Of a stretch of DNA of 64,000 nucleotides, positions 39,059 to 48,511 are shown in pieces; the first letter of the stretch is position 1, and each line of letters starts with the position of its first letter. The position numbers and the translations under genes were made by a program. The notes under the pieces were generated by a model. It saw only the letters and a program-made list of their open reading frames with translations, made no database searches and was not told the origin of the DNA. The DNA is from Bacteroidota bacterium (GTDB lineage Bacteria > Bacteroidota > Ignavibacteria > Palsa-1295). The stretch covers positions 1 to 64,000 of the forward strand of contig JAUZOQ010000005.1 of NCBI GenBank assembly GCA_030706385.1, in the 5' to 3' direction.

Positions 39059-39858
39059 AGTTCAGCCGTGCATACGCCATCGTTCTTAGGTACGCATATC
39101 TATTGCGAGGCAGCGCGACGCGTATTGTTCCGCTATTTGCCTGGAGTGTTATCGATATCGTGCTCTGGGGTTTCATCACGAAATACCTGAACCGCGTGGC
39201 AACATCGGAGATCGACTTCGTCCCAATGCTGCTAGGAGCAGTGCTGTTCTGGGATTTCTTCACCCGAGTGATGCAAGGAGTTACGACAACTTTTTTTGAA
39301 GATGTCTGGTCTCGAAATTTCTTGAATATCTTCTCCACGCCGATGAAGATCTCGGAGTATCTAACCGGACTGGTTGCAACGACGACGATCACCAGCACTG
39401 TCGGTCTTGCGGCAATGCTTATCATGGCTTCAGCGGCATTCGGCTTATCATTTTTCTCCTACGGGCTGATGTTTATTCCGTTTGTTCTCGTCCTCGTTCT
39501 TTTCGGGATTGCGTTCGGGATCTTCGCCTGTGCCTTAGTTCTACGTCTTGGTCCTGCATCGGAATGGTTTATCTGGCCGATACCGGCAATTCTTGCACCA
39601 TTTGCCGGAGTATTTTATCCCGTTTCCACCCTTCCGGAATGGATGCAGTACATCTCCCGAATTCTTCCGGCAAGCTATGTATTCGAAGGTATGCGTGATG
39701 TCGTTTCACACCGGACCGTTGCCCTGACACCGGTTCTCATCGGAGGAGGTATTGCAATTCTCTACATCCTTCTCGCTTATTGGACGTTCTCCCGGGTTTA
39801 TCGATATGCTGTTGAGAATGGGCTGATCGCCAGGTATAGCGCAGAATCTGTCGGGTAA
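39055..39858 (+). CDS. ABC transporter permease (ABC-2 type)
   Basis: TM pattern; PIPAILAPFAGVFYPVSTLPEWMQYISRILPASYVFEGMR; overlaps ATPase by 4 nt. Confidence 0.92.
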   Translation: MKFSRAYAIVLRYAYLLRGSATRIVPLFAWSVIDIVLWGFITKYLNRVATSEIDFVPMLLGAVLFWDFFTRVMQGVTTTFFEDVWSRNFLNIFSTPMKISEYLTGLVATTTITSTVGLAAMLIMASAAFGLSFFSYGLMFIPFVLVLVLFGIAFGIFACALVLRLGPASEWFIWPIPAILAPFAGVFYPVSTLPEWMQYISRILPASYVFEGMRDVVSHRTVALTPVLIGGGIAILYILLAYWTFSRVYRYAVENGLIARYSAESVG

Positions 39859-39997
39859 CAATATTATCCTCTAACACACTAATTATCAATAGGTTATCGA
39901 CCTACGGGAATATTCCTTATCCTGGTTTGTCACACGAATTTCCTCCCAGTCGTTAAGAGTATATACATTAAAAATAATAGCATATATTTCACGACCA

Positions 39998-40405
39998 ATG
40001 ACTACTCAAATTATGAAACTCGCTCTTATCGCCGCAATCGGCATGATCTTTTCCTTCGGTGCTCAAAGAGCCGATGCACAATTTTCCAAAGCAGTTGTAC
40101 TTCTTAAGGGCACCGTTCGCATGGATCAGAGCGGCAAGGCATATTCGGCGAAGGTCAGCCTCCGTCTTGCCGAAGATAAAGATGCCGAGATCAGCGCAGC
40201 CCGCTCCAACAGCGAAACCGGAAACTACCTCCTGGTATTGCAGCCGAACAAAAAATATGTGATCCACATCGAGGGCCAGGACATTGCCGCTCAAGATGAG
40301 CTTATCGAAACTCCGGCTACCGATAGTACGATCAAGATGAGCAAGGATTTTACTGTTGCGCCAACTTCGATCGGTAGTTCACAGGACAAAGCAAGTCTTA
40401 AGTAA
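39998..40405 (+). CDS. exported hypothetical protein
   Basis: signal peptide; KGTVRMDQSGKAYSAKVSLRLAEDKDAEISAARSNSETGNYLLVLQPNKKYVIHIEGQD (carboxypeptidase-regulatory/Ig-like pattern). Confidence 0.65.
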   Translation: MTTQIMKLALIAAIGMIFSFGAQRADAQFSKAVVLLKGTVRMDQSGKAYSAKVSLRLAEDKDAEISAARSNSETGNYLLVLQPNKKYVIHIEGQDIAAQDELIETPATDSTIKMSKDFTVAPTSIGSSQDKASLK

Positions 40406-40422
40406 GCATTCTGCAATGAGCA

Positions 40423-40446
40423 CCCGGGAACCTTGTGTTTCCTGGG
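40423..40446 (+). terminator. weak stem-loop after 39998..40405
   Basis: CCCGGGAA...TTCCTGGG with one GT pair, no T tract. Confidence 0.35.
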
Positions 40447-40534
40447 TTCATCGATATGTGCTTGGCCCTCCATTTTTCCCGAACCTAAACTCCTTTCCTT
40501 TTAGTTTTAGAGACGGATAATAAAGAAAAACCGC

Positions 40535-41413
40535 TTGCCGTCAGTATTTCGTCATCTTTTCAAACCGGACCCCTACTCGCAAAGCGAGGAGGATAAGCTC
40601 GTTCAGGAAGAGCTGCTTGCGCAGGGCCCGCTGCCGGGCCATGTGGCTATTATCATGGATGGCAACGGACGCTGGGCTGAAGAACGAGGTTTTCCGCGGG
40701 CTGCAGGCCATCAAGCAGGGATCGCAAGTGTTAGGGATGCTACACGTGCCTCACGAGAACTTGGATTGACTCACTTGACACTCTATGCATTCAGCACGGA
40801 GAACTGGAAACGTCCGCGCCGCGAAGTCGGAATGCTTATGCGCCTGTTGAGGAAGATGCTGCACGAAGAACTTGAGGAGATGAGCCAAAATGGCGTTCGC
40901 TTGAATACGATCGGACAGACGAATGCCCTGCCAAAGGAAGTGCAACACGATCTTTTTGCTGCCATCGATAAGACTGCTGATAATAAGGGCCTGACGCTGA
41001 CTCTTGCGTTGTCCTACTCCGGCAGATGGGATCTCGTCCGCGCCTCGCAGCTTCTGGCACTCGATGTACGCCGCGGTAAAGTATCACCGGAAGATATTAA
41101 TGATGAAATGCTTGCTTCCTATCTCACCACTGCCGAGCTTCCCGATCCCGACCTGCTGATCCGCACTTCGGGTGAAGTACGCTTGTCGAATTTCATGCTT
41201 TGGGAGCTTGCCTATAGCGAGATCTATGTGACGAAAACAAGTTGGCCCGATTTCCGTAGAGAGCATCTTTACGAAGCGATTCGTGAGTACCAGAAGCGCG
41301 AACGCCGCTTCGGTATGACGGGAGCGCAGATCAAGAATTCGGAAGATGTTCCGCAGGCCCATTCATCGTACGTGAAGGATATCGTTCGCGTTCTCACAAA
41401 AGGGACGATCTAA
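40535..41413 (+). CDS. uppS: isoprenyl (undecaprenyl-PP) synthase
   Basis: HVAIIMDGNGRWAEERGFPRAAGHQAG...LTLYAFSTENWKRP...LLIRTSGEVRLSNFMLWELAYSEIY. Confidence 0.95.
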   Translation: MPSVFRHLFKPDPYSQSEEDKLVQEELLAQGPLPGHVAIIMDGNGRWAEERGFPRAAGHQAGIASVRDATRASRELGLTHLTLYAFSTENWKRPRREVGMLMRLLRKMLHEELEEMSQNGVRLNTIGQTNALPKEVQHDLFAAIDKTADNKGLTLTLALSYSGRWDLVRASQLLALDVRRGKVSPEDINDEMLASYLTTAELPDPDLLIRTSGEVRLSNFMLWELAYSEIYVTKTSWPDFRREHLYEAIREYQKRERRFGMTGAQIKNSEDVPQAHSSYVKDIVRVLTKGTI

Positions 41414-41426
41414 CAATTTCTGTTTA

Positions 41427-43961
41427 ATGAACACATCACTCTTACAATGTCATCGCGAGGCATCCGCTTCCTCCTTGGAAAGTAATCTCTCCGACAAAGG
41501 CAAAAGCTTGCTTCAGGCTCTTCGCACGATTGGAGCAATATGTGCGATAGCCATGCTTATTGTATGCTTTCAGAGTAGCTCCTTCGCGCAGACACCGGGG
41601 GAGCAAGAATACACTGTACTTGGCGTAAGTGTGGAGGGGAATGAGTCAGGAAGTGCCGAGACGATAATTGCTCAAAGCGGGATCAGGAAAGGTGATAAGG
41701 TTACCATCCCTTCGGATGAGGTACGCCGTGCCATCACAAGGCTATGGCAGCAGAATATTTTTTCCGATGTGAATATTGAGGCTACAAAGATCATTCCGCA
41801 AGATGGCGGAACGCTCGGAGTTTATCTGACGATCAAGGTTAAGGAATTCCGCCATTGTGATTCCGTTATCATCGATGGTTACAAACACCTTTCACTTTCC
41901 GATATTGAAAAGACTTTTACCTTCTACAAGAACGATTTCCTCCGCCCATGGGAAGTTGCAAATATCAAAGAGAAGATCAAAGCTGCCTATGTCAAAGAAG
42001 GATATCAATACGCCGATATCACTTCCGAGGTAAAGCCCGTTAATGACGGTACAGGGAAGGTTCATCTGTATCTGCACATCAATGAAGGCACGGAGGTGAC
42101 GATCCGCCATATCGATTTTACCGGGAATACGAATGTATCTTCGAGCGATCTGCGAGGAGCGATGGATGATACGCATGAAAAACCTCACTTCCCTTCCTTC
42201 AAAGCCATATTCCATAGCGGTACGTTCGATGAGAAGAAACTTGCGGACGATAAGCAGAAGATCCTCGCATTTTACCGGACGAAGGGCTATCGCGATGCAG
42301 CTATTCTGGGCGATTCGATCTGGGTCACGGATAAGGAAGATCTCAATATCCTGATCAATGTCTACGAAGGCCCTCAGTATTACCTGCGCAATATCTCCAT
42401 CATCGGCAACGAAGTGTTCAGCGAGGCTGAGATCCGAACCAATCTCGGATTCAAGAAGGGCGATGTTTATAATGTCGAGAAATTTCAGTTGAACTTGAAA
42501 GGCCCGACGCAGGATTTTATCGATGTCGGTTCGCTCTACTATGACCGAGGGTATATTGTCAATATCGAACCGGTTGAGAGTATCGTCCCGAAGAAAGAGG
42601 GCGATACCGGCCCGGATTCTCTCGATATTGCCATCCACATCAACGAAGGCAAGCGACATTATCTGCGGAATATCGATATCGCCGGAAATACGAAGACGAA
42701 AGATTATGTGATCCGCCGCGAGCTCTATACGCGCCCTGGAGATCCATTTAGCCGCTCAGCGATCATCCGTTCGCTTCGGCAGCTTGCGCAGCTGAATTAT
42801 TTCAATCAGGAAAAACTTGTGCCCGATGTGAAGCCTGTTGCCGATGCAACAGAATTCGATGTGACGTATAATGTCGAAGAAAAATCCAGCGATACCTTTA
42901 ATGCCTCATTAGGATATGGCGGCTCGTTGGGACTAACCGGATCGATCGGCGTCTCCTTCAATAATTTTGATATCGCCGATCCGCTTCATGGCGGAGCCGG
43001 CCAGATCGCAAGTGTTTCGGCTGAGTTCGGACAGCTTAATTACCGCACGCTTTCGATCAGCTTTACCGAGCCCTGGCTCTGGCAAGAGCCGACGGCTCTG
43101 GGTTTTTCGATCTTTAACCAGCAAAGTAATATCTATTACAGCATCGTTCGCACGGGCGCCACGATCTCGATCGGACGCCGCTTCCGTGTGCCCGATGATT
43201 TCTTCCGCGGCGATTGGACATTGCTCGGCCAGCATTCCGATATTACTTCCGGAGGCGGTATCTACACTCCCGGAATTCATGACGAAATCAGTTTGCAACA
43301 GGTGATCTCCCGGAATTCCACCGATGATCCGCTCTTTCCAGCCGGAGGATCCGATCTCTCTTTCCTTACGAAGATCGCTTATCTGCCGACGAAATCGATT
43401 CCGCCGAACGAGCCGGCAAATTATTATAAAGTCGGTTTCACTTTGAAGTTTTATACAACACTTGCGCAGTTCAATCCGACTAATAAATTAGTCCTTGCAA
43501 CAGTAGCCGATGTCGGTCAGCTTGGCGGCATCAGCGGTGCACCGTTTGTTCCTCCGCAGGAACGCTTCACCATGGGCGGTTCGGGTTTAGCGACCGGATT
43601 CTATACTGTTCCGCTGCGTGGATATAACGACGCATCGATCGGCATTCAGACTGCGCCCGGATCGACATATTCTCAGGGTGGATTATTCTATAATCGTTAC
43701 GTCGCTGAGCTTCGCTTCCAGATTTCGCGCGAACCGATTCCGATTTTTGTTGAGGCCTTTGCCGAAGCAGGAAATGTCTGGGCAGATTTTTCGAATAGCG
43801 ATCCGTTCTCGTTGAAACGAGCGGCAGGATTTGGAGCCCGCGTTCAAGTCCCGGCTGTCGGACTTATCGGTATTGACCTAGGTTACGGATTTGATAGCAA
43901 CGTGCCGTTCGGCCCGGTCAGCGGCTGGCATACACATTTCCAGTTCGGAAGATTCTTCTAA
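41427..43961 (+). CDS. bamA: outer membrane protein assembly factor BamA
   Basis: five POTRA-like repeats, C-terminal barrel VGLIGIDLGYGFD...WHTHFQFGRFF. Confidence 0.92.
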   Translation: MNTSLLQCHREASASSLESNLSDKGKSLLQALRTIGAICAIAMLIVCFQSSSFAQTPGEQEYTVLGVSVEGNESGSAETIIAQSGIRKGDKVTIPSDEVRRAITRLWQQNIFSDVNIEATKIIPQDGGTLGVYLTIKVKEFRHCDSVIIDGYKHLSLSDIEKTFTFYKNDFLRPWEVANIKEKIKAAYVKEGYQYADITSEVKPVNDGTGKVHLYLHINEGTEVTIRHIDFTGNTNVSSSDLRGAMDDTHEKPHFPSFKAIFHSGTFDEKKLADDKQKILAFYRTKGYRDAAILGDSIWVTDKEDLNILINVYEGPQYYLRNISIIGNEVFSEAEIRTNLGFKKGDVYNVEKFQLNLKGPTQDFIDVGSLYYDRGYIVNIEPVESIVPKKEGDTGPDSLDIAIHINEGKRHYLRNIDIAGNTKTKDYVIRRELYTRPGDPFSRSAIIRSLRQLAQLNYFNQEKLVPDVKPVADATEFDVTYNVEEKSSDTFNASLGYGGSLGLTGSIGVSFNNFDIADPLHGGAGQIASVSAEFGQLNYRTLSISFTEPWLWQEPTALGFSIFNQQSNIYYSIVRTGATISIGRRFRVPDDFFRGDWTLLGQHSDITSGGGIYTPGIHDEISLQQVISRNSTDDPLFPAGGSDLSFLTKIAYLPTKSIPPNEPANYYKVGFTLKFYTTLAQFNPTNKLVLATVADVGQLGGISGAPFVPPQERFTMGGSGLATGFYTVPLRGYNDASIGIQTAPGSTYSQGGLFYNRYVAELRFQISREPIPIFVEAFAEAGNVWADFSNSDPFSLKRAAGFGARVQVPAVGLIGIDLGYGFDSNVPFGPVSGWHTHFQFGRFF

Positions 43962-44006
43962 GAGTGCAGGAGCAAATAGTCACGTAATCGGCAAGTGCCG
44001 GTGGAT

Positions 44007-44741
44007 TTAGTATTTATCCAGATTGATCGCATACTGAGCAGTGAGGATCAGCCCTGCATGACCGAATGTACCGTCATTGTAGTAATTCGGAATCCTTGAA
44101 ACATCGGGCAGGCCCAACCCTCCGTTGAATCCAAGCATAAAACTGAGCGAATTCTTTTCTAGCGGAATGCGGAGGCCAATATCGTATTCGAACTCGATGA
44201 TTCCGTATGAATTGTGGCTGCCAATACCTTCGGCATCACCAAGCGTTACTCGGTACGCTCCGATGAGAGCGACCTTGGAGAGACTCGTATAGTTTGTCTT
44301 GTTCCCAAAACCAAGAGCCAGGATAACAAGCGATCCCGACCTGGACACGGAATCGTTGTAATTCTTATAGTAATTGAAACCTCTCGTGCCTACTTCAAAA
44401 TACCATCCTCCATATAATTCACGGCTGAGCGAACGCGGACCGAAACGGAAAACATCTCCGTGCTGCGTCTGATGAATTCCTAAAGCCCATGCATCGTAGT
44501 AAAAATCAAATCCTGCATTCGCCTTATCGATGAAACCATCATGCGCATTTGCACCGCCGATAATCGGAAATCCTGCAGAAAACACGAAACCATAGGGAAG
44601 TGCTAGCGATGCCGTCTTCCATGTTTCCGGGTTGCCTTCCGATTGATCGACAGTTCGTTCGTTCGGCGTTTGAGCAACGAGATGACCGCAGACTATGAGC
44701 AATACTAATGCTGCGAGAAATCCTCTTGAAGCGAGTTTCAT
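44007..44741 (-). CDS. exported hypothetical protein (paralog of 45582..46325)
   Basis: signal peptide; WKTASLALPYGFVFSAGFPIIGGANAHDGFIDKANAGFDFYYDAWALGIHQTQHGDVFRFGPRSLSRELYGGWYFEVG. Confidence 0.7.
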   Translation of the reverse strand: MKLASRGFLAALVLLIVCGHLVAQTPNERTVDQSEGNPETWKTASLALPYGFVFSAGFPIIGGANAHDGFIDKANAGFDFYYDAWALGIHQTQHGDVFRFGPRSLSRELYGGWYFEVGTRGFNYYKNYNDSVSRSGSLVILALGFGNKTNYTSLSKVALIGAYRVTLGDAEGIGSHNSYGIIEFEYDIGLRIPLEKNSLSFMLGFNGGLGLPDVSRIPNYYNDGTFGHAGLILTAQYAINLDKY

Positions 44742-44770
44742 GTTACATGTTGAATAGTTGTGCGAGACTC

Positions 44771-45562
44771 TCAGAGACGTTTTTTCTTTTTCTCGCCTTT
44801 CGAGGGAAATTCCTTGAAGCTGTCATGCCACATCGGCGGATCGAAGATCACCTTCGCTGCATGAGAAGCTGCTTCCATATAACTATCGCCCGAGCACTCG
44901 TAGAGTGCTTTCGGAACGGCGATTGTAAAAGGCTCATTGTAGAAATTGATCACATGAGCATTTTCGACGACTCCATAATATGAATTCTTCCAGAGTTCTT
45001 CTCCGTTCGATACATTGAAGAATCCCGAATTGGTAATATACATATACCCTTCGTAGACGTTGATATGCGTCGTCCGCGTATTCCATCCGTAGGTCACACC
45101 GGCGACTTTTGACCACTGATTGAACCCGGTATAGTAGGCAATGAATACTCCGTCATAGCCTTGCTTCTTTGCATCGGCAATGCAATCTTCCAGAGTAACT
45201 TTCTCTCCCTGTGGCAGATTGGTCGAAGCATGAGCCGTATATCCTCTATCGAGCAGCTCTTTCGTAATGGCGTTCGCCAATTCAAGACTCGGACCGCTGT
45301 TGGCCGTATCGGGATAGAATTTCGCACCCTGCTGCACTTCATCAGGAAATACGGAGGTCGATTCGAGAAAGTTGTAGACGCCGCCACGTGTCTCGCCGTT
45401 GGAGAATACATAGACACCTACCGATTTCATCTGGTGAACTTCAGATGTATCGCCTAATGAGGTGTGGAAAAAGTCGCCTTTGTTGCCGACGAATAGTCCG
45501 CTGCAGGATGAGAGCAGTAGCGATGCTGTGCAGAGAACGAAGATGGATAATTTGTTTTTCAT
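44771..45562 (-). CDS. lipoprotein of unknown function
   Basis: MKNKLSIFVLCTASLLLSSCSGLF lipobox. Confidence 0.72.
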   Translation of the reverse strand: MKNKLSIFVLCTASLLLSSCSGLFVGNKGDFFHTSLGDTSEVHQMKSVGVYVFSNGETRGGVYNFLESTSVFPDEVQQGAKFYPDTANSGPSLELANAITKELLDRGYTAHASTNLPQGEKVTLEDCIADAKKQGYDGVFIAYYTGFNQWSKVAGVTYGWNTRTTHINVYEGYMYITNSGFFNVSNGEELWKNSYYGVVENAHVINFYNEPFTIAVPKALYECSGDSYMEAASHAAKVIFDPPMWHDSFKEFPSKGEKKKKRL

Positions 45563-45581
45563 AGGAAGTGAATGCTGAAGA

Positions 45582-46325
45582 TTATTGATTATCAAAATTA
45601 AGTGCGAACTGCGTCGTAAGTTTTATTCCCCAAAATCCGTGAGGTTTGGGATCGCTGGAATCCGAGGCAACGGGGCTATCGATATCGGGAAATCCGCCGC
45701 CACCATAGATGCGCGCATAGATCGACAGGGCGTTCTTTGCCATTGGGATCCGAACTCCGACATCGTATTCGGCTTCAGCAATGAAGAAGTGATCATCTCC
45801 GACACCGACGGCATATCCGAGATTAACTCCATAGCCACCCATAAGGGGGACTGTAGCGGAGTTTACTGCTTTCTCAGCATAATATCCGAATACATACGTC
45901 GTAGCTGAGACCCGGCTTGTATCATTGACCGATTGATCCAGGATTGAGTTATATGTGCTCGTGAAATGACTATAGGTTCTCGATCCTATTTCAAAGAACC
46001 AGCCGCTTGCCATATCTCTGCTTATGGAACGTGGACTGATCCGGAATCCGGCGCCATGCTCCGTCTGATGATAGCCGAGCGACCATGCATCGTAATAGGC
46101 ATCGATACCGAAGGCAATCTTATCACCAAAGCCCATGTTGGCATTCGGTCCTCCGACAATGGGATATCCGAACGAGCCGATAAATCCGAACGGCGTCGGA
46201 AGAGAGGAAGTCTTCCAATCTTCAGGGCTAATGTCGTATTTGTCTTTTGGGTTTTGCGCTAAGGCATGTGAACAGGTTAAGACGAACAATGCCGCTATAA
46301 GCAGCCGGGGAATATTTATCTTCAT
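45582..46325 (-). CDS. exported hypothetical protein (paralog of 44007..44741)
   Basis: WKTSSLPTPFGFIGSFGYPIVGGPNANMGFGDKIAFGIDAYYDAWSLGYHQTEHGAGFRISPRSISRDMASGWFFEIG. Confidence 0.7.
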   Translation of the reverse strand: MKINIPRLLIAALFVLTCSHALAQNPKDKYDISPEDWKTSSLPTPFGFIGSFGYPIVGGPNANMGFGDKIAFGIDAYYDAWSLGYHQTEHGAGFRISPRSISRDMASGWFFEIGSRTYSHFTSTYNSILDQSVNDTSRVSATTYVFGYYAEKAVNSATVPLMGGYGVNLGYAVGVGDDHFFIAEAEYDVGVRIPMAKNALSIYARIYGGGGFPDIDSPVASDSSDPKPHGFWGIKLTTQFALNFDNQ

Positions 46326-46424
46326 GTGGCTCTCGGGGATGGTTAATTGTATGGTATCCCTAACATTAAAAGAAATCCGACTAACAACTCTTTCCTACCA
46401 ATGCATAGGAACGCTTACAAATAT

Positions 46425-46439
46425 AGATAATAATTATCT
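46425..46439. promoter_or_regulatory. Fur/PerR-type 7-1-7 palindrome
   Basis: AGATAAT-A-ATTATCT; established Fur 7-1-7 core TGATAATnATTATCA. Confidence 0.4.
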
Positions 46440-46523
46440 TTGTCTCTTACAAATTTAGAAAATAAAATTCGAAGATCGAAGAAAAACTGCATGAATAATC
46501 GGCACTCCACTTCGAATCATTCA

Positions 46524-46531
46524 TATATTTG
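46524..46531 (+). promoter_or_regulatory. candidate Bacteroidota-type -7 element (TAnnTTTG)
   Basis: TATATTTG, 28 nt before the htrA-like ATG at 46560. Confidence 0.45.
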
Positions 46532-46559
46532 CAGATCATTATTCATCTTCAGTTCAATT

Positions 46560-48020
46560 ATGTACCAGTCCAGAGTGTTGCCACGCGCCATCGGTATTGC
46601 CGCAGTATTTTTCCTTTTCGCTTCTTTGTGCTCAATGAATCTCTTCGCAGAGCAGAAGAAAACTACGCTTGCTCCGACTAAGAAGCCAAACGGAGCGCAT
46701 ACCTTTGCCGATTTTTCGTTCGTCGGGAAAAAGGTCGTACCTGCAATTGTAAACATCACTGTGCCGATGTCGAAGACGAGCGAGAAGCGTTTGGAATACT
46801 ACAAGCAGTATTACAAATCCTTCGGTGATGATATCGATATCGATAAATATAGACATCAGTCGATTGGCTCTGGAGTGATCTTTTCTCCGGAAGGATATAT
46901 CGTGACAAATAATCACGTAGTCGATGATGTCTACGAAGATAGTATTCTTGTCACTCTCAATGACGGAAGGTCGTATTATGCCGATCTTCTTGGAACAGAT
47001 AAATCTACCGATCTTGCCGTTCTCCGCATCTATGGAAAAGATTTCCCCTACGTTTCTTTTGCTAATAGCGATAGCTTGATGGTCGGCGATTGGGTTGTTG
47101 CCGTCGGCAGTCCGCTCGGCTTGAATTCTACCGTTACAACAGGCATTGTCAGCGCGCTGAACCGCGATGCTAATATGAAGAAGGATGACGATAAGACGAT
47201 CCGGAATTTCATCCAGGTCGATGCAGCGATCAATCCGGGCAATAGCGGTGGCGGGCTGTTCGATCTTGATGGAGCACTCGTCGGTATTAACTGGGGAATA
47301 TGGACGAACACGGGATATTTTCTCGGTTACGGATTTTCCATTCCGGGAAATTTAGTACGCAATGTTATCGAAGATCTTATTCCCGATGGAAAGATCCAGC
47401 GTGCAACATTGGGAATCGGTGCATCCGATCTGACTGAAATGAAATGCCAGGCAATTCAGCTCGATCGGGCAAGTGCCGTTCAGGTCGATGAATTCGATAA
47501 AGGAAGTGCAGCCGATCTTGCAGGGCTGAAGGCGAAGGATGTTATCCTCAGTGTTAACGGTTTTCCTATCCGCAATGCAAGCGACTTGCAAAGCATGATG
47601 GCCATGCATGCTATCGGCGATAAGATCGATCTGAAAGTCTGGCGCGATCAGAAGGAGCTACCACTCACCGCTACTCTTCAGGCCGGAGATGAGTTGCCCA
47701 CCGATTATATCCGCAGAGAGCGCGTTGGGTCGCTGGGAATCGATCCAGGTCCCTTTCCGGTCGATACTGCTCGAGTCTATGGCTGGACAGCTACTGCAGG
47801 AGTGGAGATCGAACGGGAGTCGGACTTTAGTGCTGCGTTGAAAGCAGGCCTAGTCAATGGAGATGTGATAGTAGCAGCAGGGGGAACACCAATAGCAAGT
47901 GCGGATGATCTTTCTCAGAAGCTCTCTTCTGCCAAACCGGGCCAAGTCATTAGCATAAGCGTTCTGCGCGGCAAAGAAAAGATCACGAAAGATGTGATCT
48001 TACAGAGCAAAGCGAAGTAA
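46560..48020 (+). CDS. HtrA/DegP-like trypsin-like serine protease with two PDZ domains
   Basis: NNHVVDD, TDLAVLRI, INPGNSGGGLFD; two PDZ-like segments; start moved to MYQSRVLPRAIG. Confidence 0.9.
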   Translation: MYQSRVLPRAIGIAAVFFLFASLCSMNLFAEQKKTTLAPTKKPNGAHTFADFSFVGKKVVPAIVNITVPMSKTSEKRLEYYKQYYKSFGDDIDIDKYRHQSIGSGVIFSPEGYIVTNNHVVDDVYEDSILVTLNDGRSYYADLLGTDKSTDLAVLRIYGKDFPYVSFANSDSLMVGDWVVAVGSPLGLNSTVTTGIVSALNRDANMKKDDDKTIRNFIQVDAAINPGNSGGGLFDLDGALVGINWGIWTNTGYFLGYGFSIPGNLVRNVIEDLIPDGKIQRATLGIGASDLTEMKCQAIQLDRASAVQVDEFDKGSAADLAGLKAKDVILSVNGFPIRNASDLQSMMAMHAIGDKIDLKVWRDQKELPLTATLQAGDELPTDYIRRERVGSLGIDPGPFPVDTARVYGWTATAGVEIERESDFSAALKAGLVNGDVIVAAGGTPIASADDLSQKLSSAKPGQVISISVLRGKEKITKDVILQSKAK

Positions 48021-48025
48021 TTACT

Positions 48026-48499
48026 TTATCGCAGATCGATATCAAATTCCAGACGGGCTTCAAGACGGCTCGTGTGACGAAACATCATTATACATTCATG
48101 CTGCTCTCTGCCATAGCGCTCTAATCTTTCGACAAGAAACATAGGCGCTTTTACCAGCTCTATTCGGTGAAAGCCGATTCTTCCGTAAAACGATGCCAGG
48201 TGCGGCGGATTAATGCAATAGCATGGTGTATCTCCGATCTCAACATCAAGTAATCCCAGCAATGCCTTACCGATCCCCTGTCGTTGGAACTCGGGAAGAA
48301 CCATCATACCCCGCAAGACGAGAACTCCATTTTCAAGGCAAAGCCTAACTCCACCGATGGGTCTCCCACCTTCACTCGCTAAAAAACAAACATCTTCATC
48401 CTTAATACCGCCATGATATCCGATAGCTTCATACACCGCGGCTATCTCCGGATATCGACCTTTCGAGACTTTTTGAATTTCGAGCGCACTTCGACCCAT
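48026..48499 (-). CDS. GNAT family N-acetyltransferase
   Basis: GVLVLRGMMVLPEFQRQGIGKALLGLLDVEIGD...FYGRIGFHRIE. Confidence 0.88.
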   Translation of the reverse strand: MGRSALEIQKVSKGRYPEIAAVYEAIGYHGGIKDEDVCFLASEGGRPIGGVRLCLENGVLVLRGMMVLPEFQRQGIGKALLGLLDVEIGDTPCYCINPPHLASFYGRIGFHRIELVKAPMFLVERLERYGREQHECIMMFRHTSRLEARLEFDIDLR

Positions 48500-48511
48500 A
48501 GCTAGTCTACT

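Noticed and set aside
41892-42659. 255-aa minus-strand ORF inside bamA
   Set aside because: Antisense shadow of POTRA-encoding sequence; low-complexity I/D/R-rich translation
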